From Ignavibacteria bacterium (GTDB lineage: Bacteria; Bacteroidota; Ignavibacteria; Kapaibacteriales; Kapaibacteriaceae): 64,000 nt of DNA. The notes under the pieces were generated by a model that saw only the letters and a program-made list of their open reading frames with translations, had not been told where the DNA came from and searched no databases. Made by a program: the position numbers and the translations under genes. Position 1 is the stretch's first letter; every line of letters begins with the position of its first letter. The DNA is taken from contig JADJIQ010000005.1 of the NCBI GenBank assembly GCA_016707005.1, positions 248,001 through 312,000 of the forward strand, written 5' to 3'. Shown piece after piece: positions 1 to 8,716 of this stretch.

Positions 1-1
1 G

Positions 2-1624
2 GTGAACATCGGCTTCATCGGCGATCTGTGGATGAAGGCTAAGCTTCTCGAGCGTGCATCCGCTCCTGTGAAGGGGACGCTGAATATCAATTACGACTTC
101 ACAACGCAGATCTTCGATCTCAATGCCACAATGACAGTCAACAAGCCCCCTGTTACGGGCAATGGCAATCTGAAGGTCCATCTGGAGGGTAAGACCGGCA
201 TCTGGTATGTGAAGCTTGGCGAGCCCACAAATCGGAACACCGTTGCCGTAAACTTCCTCGGAACGAGTATCTCTGCGAACGCCTACTTCATGTTTGGGAA
301 GAACATCACGCCCCCTACCGGATTCACACAACGCACCTACAACGGGCTTGCCAGCGTGGGATGTTACGGCATGACGCCTTCGTCATCCGGAACGACCGGA
401 GCGATCTCGGGCAATGGATTTGCCGGTGGACTTGATGTTGGCTTTGATTCCGGAGAACGGATGCGCGATATCGTTGCTCGTCTCAAAGCAAAATGGCGTT
501 TTGCAGGGGGCTTTGAATTCAACGCCTCACTTCTGCGATATCCGAACGGCTCGTTGTGTGGTGGAGATGGAATGAATTGGTGGTATGTGCAAGCGAATGT
601 TGCCGCCTATGCCATTGCCAGTGCGAGCGTCTACATCACACCAAAGAAGATCTCCGATGGATGTCTCGTCTGCTGCACCAAGAATCACCCCAATGGTTGT
701 ACGTTCAATATCGCAACAATCAAGTTTGGTGCGTGGGCCGAGGCCGGATTCCCGAACAACTCATGGATACAAGGTCAGGCAACCGGCTCGTATGACGTGT
801 TAGGCGGTGCCTTCCAAGGCAGCTTCACTGCCGAGTTCAATGTTGGAAACAAGTGTACGCCTGCCCCTCCGGTAAGTGCAACCGTGGCAGCTCAGGACGT
901 TGCGGCCGAACAATCAACGAAACTCATCACGTCGGTTACACCGGCACATAACTCGCTGAATGTAGCCCTGGCTGAGCCACTGATGGCGATCTACTCGTTT
1001 GAACCGAATGCTGCGTTCGAACTTGTAGAGCAACAAGGAGGTGCAGGGGGCAATACCATTAACCGCACCTTCCAGGTGAAGTATGCTGTCACGGTAGAGC
1101 AGTTGAACGAGAGCACGTGGGCACCAGTTACGATGACCATGACGAAGGATGCTCTTGGTGCCTACCTCTTCCGTCGGAAGTCCAACGTGGTGATCAATTC
1201 GAACCTGGCCAATGATGTAGTACTTAGCACCACCGGCCCGATGTCTGCCAACACGATCCCTGTCTCCGCCTACAAGCCACCAAAGACTACGGCAGTGAAG
1301 CCCCCTCCAAGCAACACAGCTGCATTCAACAACACGTTCAATCCTGTGGAGAATACTCCGCCCCCTACAGACAATGACTCGTATGCCTTCGATAACAGCG
1401 GAGTAGAGAACTTCAAGAAGTCTACATTGGATTGGGAGAACGCCAAGAAATATCGTGCTACCGTAGTGGGTACGTTGTGGGAGTTGAATGCGAGCAATCA
1501 ATGGGTGATCGCAAAGTCGAAGAGTACGAATCAGAACATCACGCAGACCGTGACGTGTGTCTTCAGCACACCGATGCCGATGGTAGCAGTTGTGAAGTCT
1601 GCCCCAAAGAACAATGTCAAGTGA
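2..1624 (+). CDS. C-terminal part of a large exported beta-rich protein (5' truncated by window edge)
   Basis: The reading frame is open from the first bases of the window, so the true start lies outside; the GTG at base 2 is only the first available codon. The 540 visible residues are beta-sheet-like, rich in Thr, Asn and Gly, with scattered Cys (for example CLVCC near residue 224), as in extracytoplasmic proteins. A proline-rich stretch follows around residues 425-460, with KPPK and TPPPTD runs. I recognise no catalytic motif. It ends 25 nt before an FN3-repeat secreted protein on the same strand, so both may belong to one surface or periplasmic operon. The C-terminus lacks an obvious T9SS sorting domain. 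The function is unknown. Confidence 0.7.
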   Translation: MNIGFIGDLWMKAKLLERASAPVKGTLNINYDFTTQIFDLNATMTVNKPPVTGNGNLKVHLEGKTGIWYVKLGEPTNRNTVAVNFLGTSISANAYFMFGKNITPPTGFTQRTYNGLASVGCYGMTPSSSGTTGAISGNGFAGGLDVGFDSGERMRDIVARLKAKWRFAGGFEFNASLLRYPNGSLCGGDGMNWWYVQANVAAYAIASASVYITPKKISDGCLVCCTKNHPNGCTFNIATIKFGAWAEAGFPNNSWIQGQATGSYDVLGGAFQGSFTAEFNVGNKCTPAPPVSATVAAQDVAAEQSTKLITSVTPAHNSLNVALAEPLMAIYSFEPNAAFELVEQQGGAGGNTINRTFQVKYAVTVEQLNESTWAPVTMTMTKDALGAYLFRRKSNVVINSNLANDVVLSTTGPMSANTIPVSAYKPPKTTAVKPPPSNTAAFNNTFNPVENTPPPTDNDSYAFDNSGVENFKKSTLDWENAKKYRATVVGTLWELNASNQWVIAKSKSTNQNITQTVTCVFSTPMPMVAVVKSAPKNNVK

Positions 1625-1649
1625 CCACCGATACCAAGGACTGACAGTC

Positions 1650-3803
1650 ATGAGCAAGATTATGATCTCCGTCGTGCTCTCTGCACTCGTTGTGTTTGGT
1701 GGCACTCTCCACATCCAAGCCCAATCGAACGAGAGTCTCAATAGTGCACTTCGCATTCAGATGAAGGGCATTGCCAAACGATATCAAGACTCCGTTGTCC
1801 TACGCTGGGCTCCAGGGAACGCGGCATTGTGGCGCATGTCTCGAACACAAGGTTTCCTCATTGAACGTGCTGAGGTAGTAGGTGGCAACGTTGGCGCCTA
1901 CCGGGCGTTGACTGCAAAGCCCCTTCTTCAATGGAGTCAGCAAGAGTGGTCCACTGTCCTTCAAACCTATCCCTATGCAGACAGCACGGAAGAGCAGCTT
2001 ATCGCAGTAGCCGTGGAGATGTCGGAACAATCCGGCGTCCCAACGGATATGGTGATTCGTGATCTGTCGGACCTCGATGCATTGCGCGAGAATAAGACCC
2101 GATTGGAAACGGCCTTCACCTTTGCCTTGATCGTTGCAGAGCGAAGCAGGGTTGCTGCCAACGGTCTTGCAATGCGATTCGTTGATCCATCGGCTGATGT
2201 CAGCAACACGTACCGATACCGCATATCAATGATCGGTTCAACAACACCCTATACAGTTGCACCGGCCATCATCGAGGTGGGTCCGTATCGTAAGACCGCA
2301 GCAGAGCGCACCGTTGGTATCGCTGCAGAAGGTCTGGACACCAAGGCCATGCTCGTATGGGCCAACAACACCGGTCACACAACATTCGATGTCTATCGTT
2401 CCGATGACGGACGAACGTTTGCAAAGCTCAACACAGCACCGATCATGACGTTGCGATCCGGTACGTTGGATTCTGAATCGAATGGCTACATCGATTCCGG
2501 TCTCGTGAACTATCGCACCTACACCTACCGCATCGTTGGACACAACTCCTTTGCCGAAGAAGAGATCCTTGGAGCGATTCAGGTGATGCCTAGAGATCTC
2601 ACTGCCCCGCCAACGCCAAGTGGTGTCCGTACAGAGCACATAGGAACCAAGGATGTGTCGATCACGTGGGATATGCCGAGTGAGCCAACGCCGGATCTCG
2701 ACGGCTTCTATGTTCAGCGTGCACGTGCAGAGGACGGGCCGTATTCATTAGTGAATGTTAAGCCCCTTACCGCAGATTCGCGACGGTTCATTGATACCTC
2801 TGCGATACTTGGCGACGCATTGTACTACCAGGTTGTCTCGGTTGATACAGCCAAGAATGGAAGCCTCTCCTTCCCGGTCTACGTTGCTTTTGCCGATAGC
2901 ATCGCCCCTTCATCCGCCGTTCTTGTACGGGGCTCCATCGATACCGCCGGCATTGTTCGGGTCGTGGTGCAACATCCGCCCGATACCGATGTTATGGGGT
3001 ACAGACTTCTTGTTGCGAATGATTCTACGCATGAGTTCACGGTGAAGCGCGAGTTGTTTGATGAAGACTCGATGTTTGTGCGTTCAGACACCATCCTCGT
3101 CGATACGATCGAATTGAGGACTCTGACGAAGTTTGTGTACTACCGTGTAGTGACGTTGGACTGGCACTACAATGAGTCGGACGTGAGTAACATGCTTGTC
3201 TTGCCACGTCCAGACATCATTCCCCCAGTCTCCCCCGTTATCACGGACTACGTTGTGACCGACACAACCATCATTGTGTCGTACAATCCGAGTACGAGCA
3301 GGGATGTGAGTCATCACGTGATCCTACGCCGTCCGTTCAGCGCGAATGGTGCGATAGAGCCCGCATGGGATTCCCTAGCACGAGGAGGAGTTCGCGACAG
3401 CATGCTCATCGACAGCGCCGGAGTGCGTTCGGCAACGTATCAATACGCTGTGGTTGCCTATGACAGCGCGGGAAACAGGTCGCCCCTTTCCAACATCGTC
3501 ACCCTTGTTCGATACGACAACGGGATCCGTCCACCAGTGACCGATCTCCGGGTTACCTATGACTCCACGGCACGGACCAATCTCCTGGAGTGGAACTACA
3601 CGAACATCGGAGAGCCCCACAGCTTCCTAATCTACAAGCGTCTTCCCGGAGGAACGTTGGGATCGTACGCCATTGTCAAGGACCAAACCCTGCGCGAGTT
3701 CTTGGACACGAAGCAAGCGGACGCCCGAGCTACCTATGGTGTAAAGGTCGTTTGCCAAAGCGGTGCTGAGTCTTCGATCGTCACCATCACTCCACGGCCT
3801 TGA
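1650..3803 (+). CDS. Secreted fibronectin type III repeat protein
   Basis: The ATG at 1650 is chosen because it gives a clean signal peptide (MSKIMISVVLSALVVFGG, then IQAQS); an in-frame ATG 36 nt upstream overlaps the previous gene and would put a polar extension before it. The mature protein (717 aa in all) contains at least five FN3-like units from about residue 190 onward. They are recognisable by repeated strands such as YRYRISMIG, YTYRIVGHN, YYQVVSVDTAKNGS and YQYAVVAYDSAGN, separated by proline-rich linkers (APPTPSG, IIPPVSP). FN3 arrays usually serve as spacers or binding modules in exported proteins. No enzymatic domain or T9SS tail is visible. The stop overlaps the convergent downstream gene by 17 nt. 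Confidence 0.8.
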   Translation: MSKIMISVVLSALVVFGGTLHIQAQSNESLNSALRIQMKGIAKRYQDSVVLRWAPGNAALWRMSRTQGFLIERAEVVGGNVGAYRALTAKPLLQWSQQEWSTVLQTYPYADSTEEQLIAVAVEMSEQSGVPTDMVIRDLSDLDALRENKTRLETAFTFALIVAERSRVAANGLAMRFVDPSADVSNTYRYRISMIGSTTPYTVAPAIIEVGPYRKTAAERTVGIAAEGLDTKAMLVWANNTGHTTFDVYRSDDGRTFAKLNTAPIMTLRSGTLDSESNGYIDSGLVNYRTYTYRIVGHNSFAEEEILGAIQVMPRDLTAPPTPSGVRTEHIGTKDVSITWDMPSEPTPDLDGFYVQRARAEDGPYSLVNVKPLTADSRRFIDTSAILGDALYYQVVSVDTAKNGSLSFPVYVAFADSIAPSSAVLVRGSIDTAGIVRVVVQHPPDTDVMGYRLLVANDSTHEFTVKRELFDEDSMFVRSDTILVDTIELRTLTKFVYYRVVTLDWHYNESDVSNMLVLPRPDIIPPVSPVITDYVVTDTTIIVSYNPSTSRDVSHHVILRRPFSANGAIEPAWDSLARGGVRDSMLIDSAGVRSATYQYAVVAYDSAGNRSPLSNIVTLVRYDNGIRPPVTDLRVTYDSTARTNLLEWNYTNIGEPHSFLIYKRLPGGTLGSYAIVKDQTLREFLDTKQADARATYGVKVVCQSGAESSIVTITPRP

Positions 3804-6800
3804 CGTTATCATCCGGAATCCGATCCACAAGGACGTTATACGGATCGATCCCGACGTTGGCCGGACGTTCCGGAACATTGAAGGTATAGGTGTTTGTAGC
3901 GCGCGTTACCTTCACACGACGCATGGCAAGGGGCTTGCCAAGCTTCTGACCCTTCGCGGCTTCTGCAAACACACCGATGTCGATGTAGTCCTGCAGAACA
4001 ACGGGCGTTTCCTTGCCAAGCGTGTCTGCACGGTACTTCTCGGAACGAGTAGTGACCGTAACCTGCCACTGAGCACCCACCTTCTTCGCGCTCGATGATT
4101 CAACGCGATTGGAGAACAACGTGATGTTCTCAAAGAGGTCGTCTATGAGATACTGCAATGAGTCTGGGGTAACGGCTCTGAACGCCGCAACGGCATGGAT
4201 CGATGTCGGGTAAGGGGCTTCTCGATACGCATGATCTGCCAATAGCTTGCGTAGCGCAGCATTCACCTTGTCCTCTCCGATCATCTCTTTGAGGTAGTAG
4301 AGAACTACAGAACCCTTGTTGTAGTGAATGTAGCCCTGACCCTCGGTGGCCATGATGGGACGCTCGGCTTCATATTCGCCAGCCCTGCCGCTGAGGTAGT
4401 TATCCATCTCATAGGCCAAGAACTTCCGCATCTTCTCCTTGCCGTACTCCTTCTCCATCACCATCAATGCAGAGTATTCAGCAAAGGACTCGGAGAGCAT
4501 TTCGGAACCCTGCATGTCTGCGCCAACTAGCTGATGCGCCCAATATTGGTGACCCATCTCGTGGGAGACAACAAAGAACACGAAGTCGATGTCGTCCTCT
4601 CCTACATCACGTAGATCAGCAATGAAGCCAATTCCTTCACTGTACGGCATGGTACCGGGGAATGCCTGGGCAAAGCTCGAATACCGTGGAAACTCAATGA
4701 TCCTGCACTGCTTGTGATAATACGGACCATAGTTGGCGGTATAATATTCAAGACTCTTCCTCAGGCTCTTTAGCATGTTCGGAACGTTGTATGCGTGCTT
4801 GGGAATGTAGTAGACTTCGAGATCGATGCCGTTCCACTTCTCGCGGGCAACTTCATACCGTGCCGACATGAACGAATAGAAGTTCGCAGATGCATGGTCC
4901 AGTGTATACTCGAAGTACCGACGTCCATTCTTGCGCCATTCCCGGCGGAGCGAACCTGGAGCAATGGCGATCTGATCCTCAGACGTACCGATCACGGTTG
5001 AAACATTCACCAGGTCAGCATCGACATCCAGATACATCCTGCCGCGCGCGTCCATGTTCATCGTGTCCAGTCTTGGCATGCGATGTCGAGGGGGCAATCC
5101 ATATTCGCGACGCTTGTTCTTGTCCGACAGCTCTGCTCCTGTACTGTATCCAATGCTCGGCAAGATCTCCATGTTATTGAAGAACGTTCCGTTCTGCGTG
5201 ACCGATGTGTTCGATACGTTGTTCTCAAAGCCCTTGGCGATGTAGTGTCCGCGTGTATGGATGGGCAACGTATCACCCGGCATCATCGGCTGCGACAACC
5301 GATAGATGCGATACTTCAGCCGCGTATCATTCAGCGTGATCTTCGCACCAGGGATGTCGATCACCAATGAGTCGAGAGACGTTGGGATGTTGAAATGCAC
5401 ATCGCGGATCACTTCGTTGGTTTTATTCAAGAGATGCCCCTTCACATCCACGAACAAGTTTCGTTGTTCTGGATAGACCTCGATCGCGTACTGAAGATCT
5501 ATCCAACGGGGCTGTGCAAGACGTTCATACTTCTTGTACGTAAGCTCATAGGACTTGGCCATCTCTTCAGTCTCGTCGGATGAGGTGTAGGTGTTCAGCA
5601 CCTTCGTGTTAAAGAACACCCATCCTCCACAGACGATAAAGGCAAGAAGAGCAAGTGACAGCTGCCATCGTTGCTCATAGAGTCGGACGCGTGCCGTAGC
5701 GATGCGTGCTCTAAAGGACGTTTCCTTACCACGCTGTAAGAACGCATAAACAACGCCGCTGAGCACCAAGGCCGCCATCGACCAATAGACGTTGAACCAG
5801 ATCTGCGGCGTTACGAACGGACCCCATGCATTCATGTCGGAATACGTGAAGCCCGGCGTTGCGCCATATCGTAGCATATTCGACTGGATGTCCAAAGCAG
5901 GCCACACAAAGGCGTTCACCACCAATACGGCTACAAAGGCGAAGTATGCAACGTAGCGGTTGTTGATAAGGGACTGGAACAAGAAGGACATCACGATGAG
6001 GTAGCCAAAGCCCAGCCCCTCTACAACGATGAGTCGGATGAAGTACTGCCACAGATCCACTTCTGCATAGCCATTGAGGAGCTGGATCACGATCGCTACG
6101 GGCATTGCGCTGGCCAGTACTAAGAGGATACCGCAGAACAGCGCAATCAGCTTCGAAGCAAGCGTCATGCTTGTTGCCATTGGTGTGGCATCAACGATCT
6201 CCGAGATGCGTGCATCTCTGTCGCGCCAGACGATCACACCTGTATAGAACGCGATGATACCAACAACAAAGAGGGAGAAGCCCCCTATCACCGTGCTCAG
6301 GACATTGTACGTCACTGGATACTGGGCACCGCCATATCCGTCTGTGAACGTAGTAAGGCTTGCAATGAGGTTGATAAGACCGATCACCACGATGATGATG
6401 AACGGTCTGTTCTTTACAAGCGCCTTGAGTTCATATCCAACAAGACCCAGCAGTGTGCTCCATTGGAATTGATAGGCGGGAGCTTCTGCAAAGGGGCGGA
6501 ATGGTTCGTAAGCGGACGTAGCGATTGCAGCATCAGGAACTGTCTTTTGCTTGCGAGCACGTGTCCGGCGTTTTGTGGTGGAGAACAGCGCGTAGATACC
6601 AACGAGTATCAATACCGCCACACCCATCCACACAAGCCGGTTCATCAAGAGGTCACCCTCGAGTGCAGCCGGCATTGCGTTTCGCTCATCCGTGGTGAGA
6701 TATTTCGTTGCAATGGTGAAGGGCTGCGATCCAAATGGGTCGAGGAGGTTGGCCAACCACTCTTGTTCGATATCACGTGTGTAGCCACGGCTCACCACAT

Positions 6801-7362
6801 AGAATACCAAGATCATCATGCTTCCAACGAACGACACGATGGTGCTGCGGAAGATCATCGCCAAGCCGTAAACGATGGCACCTGTGAGGAGGGTGTTGGG
6901 AATGGCAAAGGTGATAAGTCCGTAGAGGTGACCGTTCCATATGACCGGCCCGTAGCGTGCGGGTTCTGCCCATGGCATCAACGGTCCGAGCAGTGCGCCA
7001 ACACTGACGCCGAGAAGCGGAATGATGGCAAAAGTCACAGCGCCGAAGAACTTGCCGAAGAAGTATCCGCTGCGTGATATCGGGGATGAGAAGATGAATT
7101 GATCCATGCCCGTGCTGATATCGCGATTGGCGGTTGCCGACATAAAGGCCGTTGTCATGAGAAGGCACAACAACGACATCAACATGTAGTAACCCTCGAT
7201 CACGTACGGAGCGTTTTTATGCACGCTCCCAACGCCCCCTCCCAACTGAATCGAATCTGAGCTCACTGCACCAAGGACAAGAAGAGTATTGATGCCGAGG
7301 AAGATCCACGTCATCGGCGATCGAAGCCATTGCTTCCACTCGAACGTCAAGAATGTGAACAT
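3787..7362 (-). CDS. ABC-2 type permease fused to M1-family aminopeptidase-like domain
   Basis: This 1191-aa protein joins two modules. Residues about 1-560 contain a dozen hydrophobic segments in two sets of about six, typical of ABC-2 exporter permeases (TFEWKQWLRSPMTWIFLG at the N-terminus). Residues about 600-1190 form a periplasmic metallopeptidase domain with HEMGH at 934-938 and a third zinc ligand Glu957 exactly 18 residues later within LSESFAEY, which is the M1/gluzincin signature. Such fusions are known in Bacteroidetes-type genomes; the substrate is unknown. The ATP-binding partner lies 10 nt upstream. The second half could process a peptide exported by the first, but that is inference. 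Confidence 0.9.
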   Translation of the reverse strand: MFTFLTFEWKQWLRSPMTWIFLGINTLLVLGAVSSDSIQLGGGVGSVHKNAPYVIEGYYMLMSLLCLLMTTAFMSATANRDISTGMDQFIFSSPISRSGYFFGKFFGAVTFAIIPLLGVSVGALLGPLMPWAEPARYGPVIWNGHLYGLITFAIPNTLLTGAIVYGLAMIFRSTIVSFVGSMMILVFYVVSRGYTRDIEQEWLANLLDPFGSQPFTIATKYLTTDERNAMPAALEGDLLMNRLVWMGVAVLILVGIYALFSTTKRRTRARKQKTVPDAAIATSAYEPFRPFAEAPAYQFQWSTLLGLVGYELKALVKNRPFIIIVVIGLINLIASLTTFTDGYGGAQYPVTYNVLSTVIGGFSLFVVGIIAFYTGVIVWRDRDARISEIVDATPMATSMTLASKLIALFCGILLVLASAMPVAIVIQLLNGYAEVDLWQYFIRLIVVEGLGFGYLIVMSFLFQSLINNRYVAYFAFVAVLVVNAFVWPALDIQSNMLRYGATPGFTYSDMNAWGPFVTPQIWFNVYWSMAALVLSGVVYAFLQRGKETSFRARIATARVRLYEQRWQLSLALLAFIVCGGWVFFNTKVLNTYTSSDETEEMAKSYELTYKKYERLAQPRWIDLQYAIEVYPEQRNLFVDVKGHLLNKTNEVIRDVHFNIPTSLDSLVIDIPGAKITLNDTRLKYRIYRLSQPMMPGDTLPIHTRGHYIAKGFENNVSNTSVTQNGTFFNNMEILPSIGYSTGAELSDKNKRREYGLPPRHRMPRLDTMNMDARGRMYLDVDADLVNVSTVIGTSEDQIAIAPGSLRREWRKNGRRYFEYTLDHASANFYSFMSARYEVAREKWNGIDLEVYYIPKHAYNVPNMLKSLRKSLEYYTANYGPYYHKQCRIIEFPRYSSFAQAFPGTMPYSEGIGFIADLRDVGEDDIDFVFFVVSHEMGHQYWAHQLVGADMQGSEMLSESFAEYSALMVMEKEYGKEKMRKFLAYEMDNYLSGRAGEYEAERPIMATEGQGYIHYNKGSVVLYYLKEMIGEDKVNAALRKLLADHAYREAPYPTSIHAVAAFRAVTPDSLQYLIDDLFENITLFSNRVESSSAKKVGAQWQVTVTTRSEKYRADTLGKETPVVLQDYIDIGVFAEAAKGQKLGKPLAMRRVKVTRATNTYTFNVPERPANVGIDPYNVLVDRIPDDNVKAVE

Positions 7363-7372
7363 GTGACGTCCG

Positions 7373-8245
7373 TTAGATGAGTGAGTTGAGTTTTGCGAAG
7401 TACACGTCCTCTAGCGTTTCATCCGTGGCGCTGAAACCCTCCGGCGGTGCATCATCAGCGTAGATGTGGAGAAGGGGCTTTCCACCCACAAGCTTGTGAC
7501 TGATCACGCGATACTGTTCTTCGAAGGCGGCAAGGTCTGTTCGCTCAACGCGACGTTCATAGATCTTACCACGTACCATATTTAGGGCATCATCGGTTGT
7601 GCCGGTATACAGTACTCGACCCTTATCCATCACAGCCATATGAGTGCAAAGCTCTCTCACATCTTGTACGATGTGCGTGGAGAGGATCACCACCACCTGT
7701 TCGCCGATCTCGCTGAGGATGTTGTAGAATCTATTGCGTTCGCCTGGGTCGAGTCCGGCTGTAGGCTCATCGACGATCACGAGTTTTGGACTTCCGATCA
7801 GACATTGAGCGATACCAAAGCGCTGCCTCATACCGCCGGAATAGCTACTCACTGACTTCTTCCGTTGATCGAAGAGGTTGACTTTGTGGAGCAGGTAGTC
7901 CACCATTTCCGAGCGTTGTTTTGCGTCGGCATGACCCTTGAGGATCGCCAAATGATGCAGCAGGTCTGTTGCGGAGGTTCGGGGGTAGACGCCGAACTCC
8001 TGTGGGAGGTAGCCGAGAAGTTGTCGGACGCGGTCTTTGTCCTTGAGGACATCGACATCACCGAGCATTACCGACCCGGAGTCAGCCTCTTGGAGCGTTG
8101 CCAACGTGCGCATGAGTGTCGATTTACCCGCGCCATTCGGTCCCAGGAGGCCGAACATCCCGGTACCGATCGAACATGTCACATCATCAAGAGCACGCAC
8201 ACCATTATCGTACTCCTTGGTTACGTTGTTGATCTCCAAACGCAT
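7373..8245 (-). CDS. ABC transporter ATP-binding protein
   Basis: This 290-aa nucleotide-binding subunit has the canonical order: Walker A GPNGAGKST (residues 35-43), signature SYSGGMRQR (134-142), Walker B LVIVDEP (155-161) and the H-loop in STHIVQD. The start was set at MRLEINNVTKEY because this begins the conserved beta-strand; a longer in-frame extension to 8359 is low-complexity and overlaps the divergent gene's promoter. The stop is 10 nt before the permease/M1 fusion, with which it should form an exporter. The C-terminal 60 residues resemble the extension of NatA/CcmA-like exporters. A cytoplasmic-face ATPase role is secure; the substrate is not predictable. Confidence 0.93.
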   Translation of the reverse strand: MRLEINNVTKEYDNGVRALDDVTCSIGTGMFGLLGPNGAGKSTLMRTLATLQEADSGSVMLGDVDVLKDKDRVRQLLGYLPQEFGVYPRTSATDLLHHLAILKGHADAKQRSEMVDYLLHKVNLFDQRKKSVSSYSGGMRQRFGIAQCLIGSPKLVIVDEPTAGLDPGERNRFYNILSEIGEQVVVILSTHIVQDVRELCTHMAVMDKGRVLYTGTTDDALNMVRGKIYERRVERTDLAAFEEQYRVISHKLVGGKPLLHIYADDAPPEGFSATDETLEDVYFAKLNSLI

Positions 8246-8348
8246 CGACACTCCGCAGTAGGGTGAAACAGACAGGCCCCCTTGACGGCGACGGACCCGA
8301 AAGGTTTCAATGTACGCCACGGAGGGCGTACCCACACCCGAACCCGTG

Positions 8349-8369
8349 CCCGGCACCAAGGGTGCCGGG
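8349..8369. repeat. REP-like palindrome CCCGGCACC-n3-GGTGCCGGG
   Basis: A perfect 9-bp inverted repeat with a 3-nt loop lies just upstream of the small beta-flower-like gene and its -7 promoter box. The same arm reappears in the intergenic hairpin at 10335-10357 and, as CCCGGCATC, twice at 8690-8716. It may be a dispersed extragenic palindrome or an operator. Confidence 0.6.
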
Positions 8370-8373
8370 AGCG

Positions 8374-8381
8374 TATCTTTG
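8374..8381 (+). promoter_or_regulatory. -7 promoter element TATCTTTG of the 94-aa protein gene
   Basis: It matches the Bacteroidetes -7 consensus TAnnTTTG exactly. Only 4 nt separate it from the ATG at 8386, so transcription should begin at or within a few bases of the start codon (leaderless or nearly so). No clear -33 TTG is present; a GC-rich palindrome occupies that region instead. Confidence 0.6.
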
Positions 8382-8385
8382 TGCT

Positions 8386-8670
8386 ATGGCGAAATACAAA
8401 TTCGACGGCCGCTACCTCACATCTGCATCCGGACTCCGCATTGGAGAACTCGTCGTGAATGCTATCAAGAACGAGGGTGGCGCGAAGATCGGGATCATCG
8501 ACGGCGACATCATCAAGAATGCCCGGGGCATCAAGGTAGGCTCGTTCGATGGGAACAACATCAAGGACCACGTGGGCAATCGCGTGGGAGGTGTAGCTGA
8601 TGTTGCCCGCTCCGTGAATGGCACCATCGGCATGCCGATCGTGGCGATGTGGTGGTTTTTTGTGCGATAA
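8386..8670 (+). CDS. Small four-repeat protein (4-fold beta-flower-like)
   Basis: This 94-aa protein begins MAKYKFDG. It carries four consecutive units of about 16-17 residues that share a G-x-(K/R)-(I/V)-G core: SASGLRIGELV, NEGGAKIGIID, NARGIKVGSFD and HVGNRVGGVAD. Each is followed by a (D/N)G-x-x-I turn. The pattern resembles the 4-fold beta-flower architecture, small beta proteins of largely unknown function. It ends in a hydrophobic, aromatic tail (IVAMWWFFVR) that could anchor it to a membrane or partner. The start is fixed by the adjacent promoter box. It stands alone between a divergent ABC operon and a convergent membrane protein. The family assignment is by eye only. Confidence 0.75.
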   Translation: MAKYKFDGRYLTSASGLRIGELVVNAIKNEGGAKIGIIDGDIIKNARGIKVGSFDGNNIKDHVGNRVGGVADVARSVNGTIGMPIVAMWWFFVR

Positions 8671-8671
8671 C

Positions 8672-8716
8672 GCCCGAACTCGGGCTCACACCCGGCATCA
8701 TAGGTACCCGGCATCA
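8672..8716. repeat. Short hairpin plus direct repeat between convergent genes
   Basis: GCCCGA and TCGGGC (8672-8677, 8680-8685) form a compact hairpin after the plus-strand stop. Two copies of ACCCGGCATCA (8690-8700, 8706-8716) follow; the second contains the stop codon of the minus-strand gene. The hairpin may serve as a bidirectional terminator. The repeat arm is related to the palindromes at 8349 and 10335. Confidence 0.45.

Noticed and set aside
914..1756. 280-codon minus-strand frame across the first gene's end
   Set aside because: It is antisense to a well-formed protein and a signal-peptide start; Arg/His/Cys-rich composition typical of a shadow frame.
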